Below are positions 54,216 to 61,266 of a stretch of 64,000 nt of DNA, piece by piece. This DNA is from Rheinheimera pacifica. GTDB lineage: Bacteria > Pseudomonadota > Gammaproteobacteria > Enterobacterales > Alteromonadaceae. The number at the start of each line of letters is the position of its first letter. The first letter of the stretch is position 1. Made by a program: the position numbers and the translations under genes. The stretch lies in NCBI RefSeq assembly GCF_024809855.1, contig NZ_JANUEM010000009.1, positions 62,001-126,000 on the forward strand, in the 5' to 3' direction. The notes under the pieces are model-generated. The model was not told the DNA's origin. It made no database searches and worked only from the letters and a program-made list of their open reading frames with translations.

Positions 54216-55229
54216 TTATTTCAGATGGTCTTTTAACTCGTGGCCGGCCTGGTCTAAGGCGTCCTGTACTGCCGGTACGTTACTTAATACATTCAGCAAG
54301 CCAAAGTCGTGGATCATACCGTTGTAGCGTACTGAGGTTACGCTAACACCGGCGGCATTCAGGTGGCGGCCATAAGCCTCGCCTTCATCACGCAGTACAT
54401 CCATTTCTGCCGTTTGAATTAACGCCGGTGGCAAACCTTTTAACTGCGCAGTGGTAGCACGCAGTGGCGAGGCGTAAATCTCGTTGCGCTGCTCCTGGCT
54501 GGTAGTGTAGTTATCCCAAAACCATTGCATCATATTGCGGGTTAAAAAGTGCCCGTCGGCATAAGTTTGATACGACGCATTGTTAAAGCTGGCATCGGTT
54601 ACCGGCCACAGCAACAACTGGAACTTCAGCGCCGGGGTGCCTTCAGCTTTGGCTTTTAACGCTACTACCGCGGCCATATTACCGCCAACGCTGTTACCTG
54701 CTACCGCTAAGCGGCTGCCATCCACACCAATCTCTTTACCATGTTGTGCTACCCATTTGGTTGCCGCATACGCCTGGTTAATTGCGGTGGGGTATTTCGC
54801 TTCGGGTGACGGCGTGTAATCTACATACACGGCTACGGCACCTGAACGCTGCACTAAATCACGTATTAAACGCTCATGCGTGGGAAAATCACCCAACACC
54901 CAGCCACCACCGTGGAAGAACATAAAAGCCGGTAACGTGCTTTTTACGCCCTTGGGTTTAACAATTACCAGTTTAATGCTCTGGCCATCAACGTTAATGG
55001 TTTTTTCGCTAACATCAGCCGCTGGTAAGGTAGCGCCTTGCTGTGCTCCCACCAGCACGGCGCGGGCATCGGCTACTGATAACTGCTCCAGCGGTTTCCC
55101 GCCGCCCTGGGCTAATGCATTTAAAAAGCCCTGGGTTTGGGTTTCTACACCCGGTGAACCCGCAGCAAAAACGTTGCCGATACTTAAGGCTAACAGGCTG
55201 GCGGCGACGATAGTGTTTAATGTTTTCAT
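54216..55229 (-). CDS. Exported alpha/beta hydrolase, HSL-type esterase
   Basis: A 337-residue esterase of the hormone-sensitive lipase family. The signal peptide ends around FAAGS. The oxyanion hole motif HGGGW lies in FMFFHGGGWVLGDF. The nucleophile elbow is GNSVGG. The acid is in EMDVLRDEG, and the catalytic His is in MIHDFGLL. All four elements are intact, so it should hydrolyse short-chain esters in the periplasm. It is the distal gene of a minus-strand pair with another exported hydrolase. Confidence 0.92.
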   Translation of the reverse strand: MKTLNTIVAASLLALSIGNVFAAGSPGVETQTQGFLNALAQGGGKPLEQLSVADARAVLVGAQQGATLPAADVSEKTINVDGQSIKLVIVKPKGVKSTLPAFMFFHGGGWVLGDFPTHERLIRDLVQRSGAVAVYVDYTPSPEAKYPTAINQAYAATKWVAQHGKEIGVDGSRLAVAGNSVGGNMAAVVALKAKAEGTPALKFQLLLWPVTDASFNNASYQTYADGHFLTRNMMQWFWDNYTTSQEQRNEIYASPLRATTAQLKGLPPALIQTAEMDVLRDEGEAYGRHLNAAGVSVTSVRYNGMIHDFGLLNVLSNVPAVQDALDQAGHELKDHLK

Positions 55230-55308
55230 GGTAGTTTCCTTAATTTATTCAGTGAGTTTATGTTCGTTTAGTGGCCATATCGGTTCAGTGTGCCGTAGTT
55301 AGCGGCGG

Positions 55309-56100
55309 TTATTTCGTAGTAGCCGTAGCGGCTTCAACAATCAGCGCGGCGACTTTGTCCGGGTGAGATGTCATCACCACATGAGAAGCATCCGGTACTT
55401 CAACGATTTTTTTCGCCTTAGCCCGCTGTGCCATAAATTTCATTGCAGCCGCCGGGACATTCTTGTCAGCAGTACCATAAATGGCCCATGACGGTACTGT
55501 GTGCCAGGCTGGCTTGCCGGCGGGCTCTGTTAATGCCAATTCAGTAATAGGGCGCTGGGTAGCGGCCATCAGCACGGCGTCGGCCGCCGGTACATCGGCA
55601 GCAAACTGCTCGCCAAACTTATCTTGCTGAATGTATAAGTCTTTATTGCCGTCCTTTAGTATCACCGGCGCAGCCAGAGTCGGGCCTAAAGTGCTGCCTG
55701 GATAACGGCCAGACAATTCCAGTACCGTTTCGCCTTGCTCCGGCGCAAAGGCAGCAACATATACCAGGGCCGTAACATTAGTGTTGTCCTGCACTGCGTT
55801 GCTTATCACCGCACCACCGTAAGAGTGGCCAACCAGTACAACCGGGCCGCTGGTTTGTTTTACCAGGCTGGCAACATAATCGGCGTCGGCAGTTAAACTG
55901 CGCAGCGGGTTAGCAATGGCAACCACCGGGTAGCCTTGTTGCTGCAGGTTAGCAGCTACGCCGTTCCAACTGGACGATTCAGCAAAGGCGCCATGCACCA
56001 GCACCACAGTGGGTTTTTCTGCGGCAAAGGCGGCACTGCTTAATGCTAACGCTGTAGTAGCAACAGCAGCGGCGATGTGGCGAAATTTGAACTTAGTCAT
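55309..56100 (-). CDS. Exported alpha/beta hydrolase (EstC-like)
   Basis: A 263-residue alpha/beta hydrolase with an N-terminal signal peptide (SSAAFAAEK). Motifs include the oxyanion region VLVHGAFAESSSW, the nucleophile in VGHSYGGAV, and the C-terminal His in DASHVVMTSHPDKVA. It resembles small esterases and hydroxynitrile-lyase-like folds of the EstC/salicylate-esterase type. It is divergent from the AraC regulator gene, which may control both hydrolases. Confidence 0.9.
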   Translation of the reverse strand: MTKFKFRHIAAAVATTALALSSAAFAAEKPTVVLVHGAFAESSSWNGVAANLQQQGYPVVAIANPLRSLTADADYVASLVKQTSGPVVLVGHSYGGAVISNAVQDNTNVTALVYVAAFAPEQGETVLELSGRYPGSTLGPTLAAPVILKDGNKDLYIQQDKFGEQFAADVPAADAVLMAATQRPITELALTEPAGKPAWHTVPSWAIYGTADKNVPAAAMKFMAQRAKAKKIVEVPDASHVVMTSHPDKVAALIVEAATATTK

Positions 56101-56232
56101 AATGTATTCCTGTTCGGTTAATAGTGTTTTCGTTGGTTAACGTCATGCCTAAAGTGGCGTACTGCTTAGCTTCAATTCAGTTGCAAGCGTTGGGAGTATA
56201 TTAGGCGGTTAATCTTGCCTTTTGGCGCCATA

Positions 56233-56264
56233 TTGTCTAAATTATGCTGCAGATAGTCTAATTG
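56233..56264. promoter_or_regulatory. Direct repeats of AraC type upstream of the araC-family gene
   Basis: The hexamer GTCTAA occurs at 56235-56240 and 56256-56261, exactly 21 bp apart (two helical turns), in the similar contexts TTGTCTAAATT and TAGTCTAATT. Such spaced direct repeats are typical AraC/XylS-family sites. They sit between the divergent hydrolase and regulator genes. Confidence 0.4.
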
Positions 56265-56272
56265 GAGGTGGT

Positions 56273-57088
56273 ATGGACAGGCTTTCAACTTTACTGGCGC
56301 AATTTGGTATGCACGCCACAACCTTTTATGCCGGCCCTTTTAGTGGTGAGCTGGCCTATGGCGTACAGGAGCGCAGCGGCAAGTTGTATTTGTTTAATAC
56401 CGGCAAGGCCCGCTTGCATATAGCAAAGCAGGATATTGTTATCAGCCAGCCGAGCCTGCTGTTTATTCCAAGGCCCTGCAAGCACCAGTTAAGTGCTGTG
56501 GCGACAGACAATACCCAGCTGGTTGGTGCGGCGGTAAGTTTCGATGGTGGCCTGGATAACCCGTTAACCACGGCTTTACCCGATTATATGTTGCTGCCGG
56601 TTAGTGAATTACCCATTCTGACCGACAGCGTATTATGGTTGTTTAGCGAAGCTGCAGAGCAAAACTGCGGTAAAAATGCGGTGCTAAACCGGCTGTTTGA
56701 GCTGGTGATGATCCAGTTGCTACGCCATGTTATGGCCAGTAGCAGCGTGTCATCCGGTATGATGGCAGGCCTGGCCGATTTACGCTTAGCCCGCGCGGTT
56801 ACGCTAATGCATGACCAGCCAGCTAAGCCCTGGTCGGTAGGCGAGCTGGCCAGCGTGGCCAGTATGTCGCGCGCCAGCTTTGCGGCGCAGTTTCATAAAG
56901 TAGTAGGCAAAACCCCGGCCGATTACTTGCTAAGCTGGCGCGTTAGCCTGACCCAAAAGCGCCTGCGCGAAGGCCGGCCTATTGCTTTAATTGCTGATGA
57001 AGTGGGCTACGAAAGCCCGTCCGCACTGGCACGGGCATTCAGGCGTAAAACCGGTGCCAGCCCCAGAGAGTGGCTGCAACAGCAATAG
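56273..57088 (+). CDS. AraC family transcriptional regulator
   Basis: A 271-residue regulator with an N-terminal cupin-like ligand domain (GELAYGVQERSGKLYLFNTGKARLHIAKQDIVI...) and a C-terminal double helix-turn-helix (WSVGELASVASMSRASFAAQFHKVVGKTPADYL, then IADEVGYESPSALARAFRRKTGASPREW). The start at 56273 is supported by GGAGG. It is divergent from two exported hydrolases and probably controls them. Confidence 0.92.
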   Translation: MDRLSTLLAQFGMHATTFYAGPFSGELAYGVQERSGKLYLFNTGKARLHIAKQDIVISQPSLLFIPRPCKHQLSAVATDNTQLVGAAVSFDGGLDNPLTTALPDYMLLPVSELPILTDSVLWLFSEAAEQNCGKNAVLNRLFELVMIQLLRHVMASSSVSSGMMAGLADLRLARAVTLMHDQPAKPWSVGELASVASMSRASFAAQFHKVVGKTPADYLLSWRVSLTQKRLREGRPIALIADEVGYESPSALARAFRRKTGASPREWLQQQ

Positions 57089-57101
57089 TGCGGTGTGGTA
57101 G

Positions 57102-57560
57102 TTAGCCTGCGTTTTGATCCGGTATTTCCGGCTCGGTTAAAAACGCCAGCAATTGTAATGACTCCTGCCAGCCGGCATAGCAAAACTCCAGCGGTATTGC
57201 CCCGGGTATACCGCTTTGTTCAATATGCAGTTCAGTGCCGCACAGTACCGGCTTTAACCGGATAGTAACCAGCATCTGGCCCGGCAGGCTTGGGTCATCA
57301 AACTGGTCGTTATAGCGGATCAGCTCGTTTGCTTTTAACTCAAGATAAGTGCCACCAAAGCTGTGGCTCTGGCCGGTATTAAAATTGGTAAAACTCATTT
57401 TGTAGCCGCCGCCAACCCGCGCATCCATGCTATGCACCTTGCCGGTAAAACCATGCGGCGGTATCCATTTCGCCAGCGCATCGGCATCTAAAAAAGCGCG
57501 GTACAACCGATCCGGTGTGGCTTTTATAACCCGGTGTAGTGTTACGGTATTGCCTGACAT
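57102..57560 (-). CDS. SRPBCC/AHSA1-domain protein
   Basis: A 152-residue START-like fold protein of the AHSA1 (activator of Hsp90 homologue 1-like) group. VIKATPDRLYRAFLDADALAKWIPPHGF at the N-terminus and the C-terminal CYAGWQESLQLLAFL helix are characteristic. Members bind hydrophobic ligands; none can be named here. It lies 13 bp from the convergent AraC gene end. Confidence 0.88.
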   Translation of the reverse strand: MSGNTVTLHRVIKATPDRLYRAFLDADALAKWIPPHGFTGKVHSMDARVGGGYKMSFTNFNTGQSHSFGGTYLELKANELIRYNDQFDDPSLPGQMLVTIRLKPVLCGTELHIEQSGIPGAIPLEFCYAGWQESLQLLAFLTEPEIPDQNAG

Positions 57561-57661
57561 AATAAATCCCCTGTGTTAAACGCATTAGTTTGACATATCA
57601 CAGCTTAGTCGAAGCTGTGGGGAGGCTTTCGACAATGGGGGAATTTTTTCATGTCAATATT

Positions 57662-57690
57662 TTGCATTTATGCTAAGTAAAATTATACTT
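57662..57690 (+). promoter_or_regulatory. Promoter and dyad of the toxin-antitoxin operon
   Basis: A -35 TTGCAT (57662-57667) and -10 TATACT (57684-57689) with a 16 bp spacer precede the antitoxin gene. An imperfect palindrome AAGTAAAATTATACTT (57675-57690, two mismatching pairs apart from symmetric) covers the -10, a usual position for autorepression by an RHH antitoxin. Confidence 0.5.
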
Positions 57691-57717
57691 GTACTTATAT
57701 GTGTAATTGGAGGGGCT

Positions 57718-57948
57718 ATGGCGCAAATTACTATTTATCTGGATGACGAATTAATCCAGCAGGTGAAACAATCTGCAGCTGAGGCGAAGGTATCGCAAAG
57801 CCAATGGATTGCCGATCTTATCCGACAGCATTGCCATACTGATTGGCCCTTATCTGTGCGGGAGATGGCCGGCAGCTGGCAGGTGTTTCTGCAGCAGGAA
57901 GAGATCCGCGCAGAACAAGGCAAAGACATTCCGCGAGAGCCTCTATGA
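57718..57948 (+). CDS. Antitoxin with ribbon-helix-helix domain (VapB-like)
   Basis: A 76-residue protein whose N-terminus (MAQITIYLDDELIQQVKQSAAEAKVSQSQWIADLIRQH) is a ribbon-helix-helix DNA-binding domain. The rest is a disordered, acidic toxin-binding tail. GGAGGGG precedes the ATG at 57718, so the longer open frame is not used. The stop codon overlaps the toxin start (ATGA). It would neutralise the PIN toxin and repress the operon. Confidence 0.9.
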   Translation: MAQITIYLDDELIQQVKQSAAEAKVSQSQWIADLIRQHCHTDWPLSVREMAGSWQVFLQQEEIRAEQGKDIPREPL

Positions 57949-58343
57949 AATACGCGCTGGATACCAACACACTGATTTACTTTTTTCAAGGAATGGGTAA
58001 TGTTCAGCAAAAACTGTTAGCAAAGGCCCCAAGCGATATTTTATTACCCGCGGTGGTATTGTTTGAACTTGAAACAGGTATTGCTAAATCGCAGGCCCCG
58101 TCTAAAAGACGTGATCAACTTAATGAGCTATTAAAAGTTATTCAAATTATCCCTTTTGATGCCAAAGCAGCCCGTATTGCTGCGGATGTGCGCGCCGATT
58201 TGGAACAGCAGGGCCGAATGATAGGCCCGCTGGATAACCTTATTGCTGCCAGCGCAAAAGCTTCAGGGGCAATACTGGTAACGCGCAACGTTAGTGAGTT
58301 TTCCCGTGTTGCTGGTCTTGTTGTAGAGAGCTGGTTTGAATAA
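57945..58343 (+). CDS. vapC: PIN-domain ribonuclease toxin (VapC)
   Basis: A 132-residue VapC-type toxin. The four acidic PIN residues are recognisable: Asp in YALDTNTLIYF (residue 6), Glu in LFELETGI, and the two late Asp/Glu sites around IGPLDNLIAASAKA and VTRNVSEFSRV. VapC enzymes cut tRNA or rRNA. All motifs are intact, so it should be active when not bound by its antitoxin. Its start overlaps the antitoxin stop by 4 bp. Confidence 0.92.
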   Translation: MKYALDTNTLIYFFQGMGNVQQKLLAKAPSDILLPAVVLFELETGIAKSQAPSKRRDQLNELLKVIQIIPFDAKAARIAADVRADLEQQGRMIGPLDNLIAASAKASGAILVTRNVSEFSRVAGLVVESWFE

Positions 58344-58440
58344 TAAAGGTTTCGATCAGGCGTATAAAAACCTTGCCTAACCCTATTGCTGGCGCTGATA
58401 CAACCAGCCAGAATAGCGCTACTTTGCTGTTGAGGTGGTT

Positions 58441-59064
58441 ATGGTTAATCTGGCGTTGCTGGGTGCGTTTATTCCGACGTTTTTATTTGTCTCGGTAACT
58501 CCGGGTATGTGTATGACACTGGCAATGACCTTGGGCATGAGCCAGGGCGTGCGGCGTACCTTTTGGATGATGTGGGGCGAAATGCTTGGTGTGGGCCTGG
58601 TGGCTGTGCTGGCTGTATGCGGTGTGGCGGCAATAATGCTGCAGTTTCCGGCTGTGTTTCAGTGGTTTAAAGTTATTGGTGCCTGCTACCTTGGCTATAT
58701 TGGCCTGCAAATGTGGCGTGCTAAGGGCAAGCTGGCATTGCCTAAAGCGGGTGAGTTGCCGCCGCTGATGGCGCGGCGTACCTTATTTAGCCAGGGCTTT
58801 GTTACTGCGGTGTCGAACCCCAAAGGCTGGGCGTTTCACATGGCGCTGTTACCGCCGTTTATAGATACCCAACTGGCGTTTTGGCCGCAGTTGTTGGTAC
58901 TGGTGGCTATTATTTTGCTGCTGGAGTTTTTATCTATGCTGTTATACGCCAGTGGCGGTAAAGCGCTGGCGCTGTTTTTTGGCAAAGCCAACCGGGTGCA
59001 GTATTTAAACCGCATTGGCGCCAGCCTGATGTTTGGCGTGGCGCTGTGGATGTTGCTGGGCTAA
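58441..59064 (+). CDS. LysE family amino-acid exporter
   Basis: A 207-residue LysE/RhtB-type translocator with six hydrophobic segments. The N-terminal signature VSVTPGMCMTLAMTLGMSQGVRR is typical, as is the QGFVTAVSNPKGWAFHMALLPPFID segment. The ATG at 58441 has GAGG ten bases upstream. It would export an amino acid or similar metabolite; the substrate is unknown. Confidence 0.92.
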   Translation: MVNLALLGAFIPTFLFVSVTPGMCMTLAMTLGMSQGVRRTFWMMWGEMLGVGLVAVLAVCGVAAIMLQFPAVFQWFKVIGACYLGYIGLQMWRAKGKLALPKAGELPPLMARRTLFSQGFVTAVSNPKGWAFHMALLPPFIDTQLAFWPQLLVLVAIILLLEFLSMLLYASGGKALALFFGKANRVQYLNRIGASLMFGVALWMLLG

Positions 59065-59075
59065 GCCCGGTTTTT

Positions 59076-59687
59076 TTAACGTATTGATGAGCCCGGCGCT
59101 TTAGCGCTGCCCAAACCGCCACTGAGTACCAGTTGCAAGGCTTCGGCGGGTTTCATGTCAATATTCCGCGTGCAGCTGCGGGGTATGATAATGGTATAAC
59201 CGCCAACGTTGTATGCCATCGGAATAAATACCGCCAGTTGCTCTTCCTGCATCAGTGACGACATGCGGTCATGCGGCTGGCCGCCTTGCTTGGTAACAAT
59301 GCCAATTAACTCAATTTCAGACGACGGCAGCTTAACCATCACCACCGAGCCATCGGTAAAGTTTTTGCCGGCCATTACGTCAATAATGTCCTGCAGCATG
59401 CCATACACCTGCCTGGTGCCGGGCAGCTTCATTAAAATTTTGCCGGGTACCTGCCACAGCCAGTTAAAACTTGGCCAGCGTGAACTGTAGCCAATGGCAA
59501 TGCATACCAATACAAACCCCAGTATTGCCATGCCCGGCAGATACCATTCAACAGGCAATACCACTTTTAGCACTGGGGTTAATACCGTTTCAACTGTTAA
59601 TAGCAGCCAACGCAGCAGTTCAATAGTGATAACCAGTGGCAGAACAATTGCCAGGCCTTTAAATAAACTTTTTACAATAATTTTCAT
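59076..59687 (-). CDS. DUF502 membrane protein
   Basis: A 203-residue protein of the DUF502 family with two transmembrane segments (about residues 10-30 and 50-75) and a C-terminal soluble domain (GIVTKQGGQ...VFIPMAYNVGGYTIIIPRS). Function unknown. The start at 59687 is preceded by AAGAG; the open frame extends further but without family match. It converges with the LysE gene (11 bp apart). Confidence 0.88.
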   Translation of the reverse strand: MKIIVKSLFKGLAIVLPLVITIELLRWLLLTVETVLTPVLKVVLPVEWYLPGMAILGFVLVCIAIGYSSRWPSFNWLWQVPGKILMKLPGTRQVYGMLQDIIDVMAGKNFTDGSVVMVKLPSSEIELIGIVTKQGGQPHDRMSSLMQEEQLAVFIPMAYNVGGYTIIIPRSCTRNIDMKPAEALQLVLSGGLGSAKAPGSSIR

Positions 59688-59772
59688 CTGTCTCTTATCA
59701 GGTTGTAGTAGTGCAGCCAAACAACAGGCAGGCAGCATACCAGTTATGTAAAGTACTGTGCCAGCAAGGGTA

Positions 59773-60189
59773 CTACCTGGGTATGTAGCCTGCGGCCAGT
59801 TTATCCAGCGTTACCTCGCCGAAGCGTTGCAGTACCAGCGCTTCTGCTTCCTGTAATACATCATCAATGGCCAGATTCACCGCTTTCTCTATCGGGCAGT
59901 TATTGTGTTCGTCGGTTAAGCCTATGGTAAATAACGAGCTTTCACTTAGCGAGCGGTGAATATCCAGTAATGTGATTTCGTGCAGTGGTTTGGCTAAGGT
60001 CCAGCCACCGCCATGGCCTTTTACCGCGCTAACGTAGCCTTGCTCGCGCAGCAACGACATAGTGCGGCGCACTACTACCGGATTGGTGTGCAGCATTAGC
60101 GCCAGTTGATCTGACGTAACGGCTTGTTGCAACTGATGCAAATGCACCAGTACGTGCAGCATGCGTGATAAACGGCTGTCTTTTCTCAT
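59773..60189 (-). CDS. Rrf2 family transcriptional regulator
   Basis: A 138-residue Rrf2-type winged-helix regulator: VTSDQLALMLHTNPVVVRRTMSLLREQGYVSAVKGHGGGWTLAKPLHEITLLDIHRSL. It has a single Cys (in NNCPIEKAV) rather than the three that bind an iron-sulfur cluster in IscR or NsrR, so it probably senses something else, as in the YwnA-like group. It is divergent from a thioredoxin-reductase-like gene that it probably controls. Confidence 0.92.
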   Translation of the reverse strand: MRKDSRLSRMLHVLVHLHQLQQAVTSDQLALMLHTNPVVVRRTMSLLREQGYVSAVKGHGGGWTLAKPLHEITLLDIHRSLSESSLFTIGLTDEHNNCPIEKAVNLAIDDVLQEAEALVLQRFGEVTLDKLAAGYIPR

Positions 60190-60234
60190 TAGTGACTCTT
60201 TAAGCGCTGTATTGGCAGCTATTCTACCGCAGTT

Positions 60235-60298
60235 TTAAGATACTTATTATGTTACAAGAGTTGTTTTTGGTTTTTATGTAACTTATGATGTTTCTTAA
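60235..60298. promoter_or_regulatory. Repeats in the Rrf2/oxidoreductase intergenic region
   Basis: Two direct repeats ACTTATTATGTTAC (60242-60255) and ACTTATGATGTTTC (60281-60294) share 12 of 14 bases, 39 bp apart. TTAAGATAC (60235-60243) and GTTTCTTAA (60290-60298) add an inverted pair. They are candidates for the Rrf2 regulator's binding sites and would cover the divergent promoters. Confidence 0.4.
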
Positions 60299-60341
60299 TG
60301 TGGCGGCTAAAGCTATTTATATTTAACAGAGAGGTACTCAA

Positions 60342-61241
60342 ATGATATGGGACGCAATAGTAATAGGCGGCAGCTTTGCCGGGCTTTCGGCAGCAATGCA
60401 GTTAGCACGCGGTCAGCGCCGCGTACTGCTGGTAGATGCTGGTGAACCGCGTAACCGTTTTGCGGCGCAATCGCATGGTTTTTTTGCTGCCGATGGCGCA
60501 GAGCCCGGCGAGTTGCGCGGCCGCGCCTGGCAACAACTTATGGCCTACCCAACAGTGCAGTTCCGGCAAAGCCGGGTTAGCAGTGCGCAAAAGCTGGCTG
60601 ACGGCAGCTTTTGTATTAAGGATGAAACTGAGCAGCAATATCAGAGCAAAGCGTTAATTCTGGCCACCGGTCTTACCGACACCTTACCGGATATCCCGGG
60701 TTTGGCACCGCGTTGGGGCAAGTCGGTTATTCATTGCCCGTACTGCCACGGTTATGAGTTTCGCCAGCAGCCTATTGCTGTTATCGCCACCGGCGAGGCA
60801 TCGATACATCAGGCGGCTATTTTGCCTGACTGGGGCCCGGTAACCTATTTTAGCCAGGGTAAGTTTATGCCCGATACTGAGCAACTGGCTTTGCTTAAAC
60901 GCCGTGGCGTAACGCTTGAACATACTGCGGTAACGGCAGTAGAAGGTGAAGGTATGGATATCAGTTATATGCTGCTGGCAGATGGCCGCCGTGTGCCGGC
61001 GCAGGTAGTGTATGTGGCACCGAAAACCGCTTTTGGCCATACGCTGGCGCAGCAGCTGGGCTGTGAGCTGGAGCAGGGGCCGGTTGGCGCTTACATTAAA
61101 ACCGATGCCATGCAGCTAAGCTCGGTAGCCGGTTTATTTGCCGCCGGTGATATGGCAAGCCCGATGCACAATGGCATGCTGGCCGCCGCTGCCGGGGTTA
61201 AAGCCGGTGCGGCGGCGCATCGTTATCTGATGCTGGGTTAA
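60342..61241 (+). CDS. Thioredoxin-reductase-like NAD(P)/FAD oxidoreductase (GliT-like)
   Basis: A 299-residue flavoprotein of the TrxB fold. FAD motif GGSFAG lies at residues 9-14; the redox-active pair CPYC (Cys132, Cys135) is in HCPYCHGYEF; the NAD(P) loop is ATGEASIHQA; and GLFAAGDMA near the C-terminus binds FAD. CPYCHGYE plus the short NAD(P) loop place it with GliT/HlmI-type disulfide oxidoreductases and similar Rrf2-linked enzymes rather than classical thioredoxin reductase. Its partner substrate (a dithiol or small oxidant) is unknown. Confidence 0.9.
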   Translation: MIWDAIVIGGSFAGLSAAMQLARGQRRVLLVDAGEPRNRFAAQSHGFFAADGAEPGELRGRAWQQLMAYPTVQFRQSRVSSAQKLADGSFCIKDETEQQYQSKALILATGLTDTLPDIPGLAPRWGKSVIHCPYCHGYEFRQQPIAVIATGEASIHQAAILPDWGPVTYFSQGKFMPDTEQLALLKRRGVTLEHTAVTAVEGEGMDISYMLLADGRRVPAQVVYVAPKTAFGHTLAQQLGCELEQGPVGAYIKTDAMQLSSVAGLFAAGDMASPMHNGMLAAAAGVKAGAAAHRYLMLG

Positions 61242-61266
61242 CTACCTTTTTTATTTGCTCAACCGG

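Noticed and set aside
58344-58440. AAGGTTT...AAACCTT hairpin after vapC
   Set aside because: Short stem with a long loop and no T run; too weak to call a terminator.
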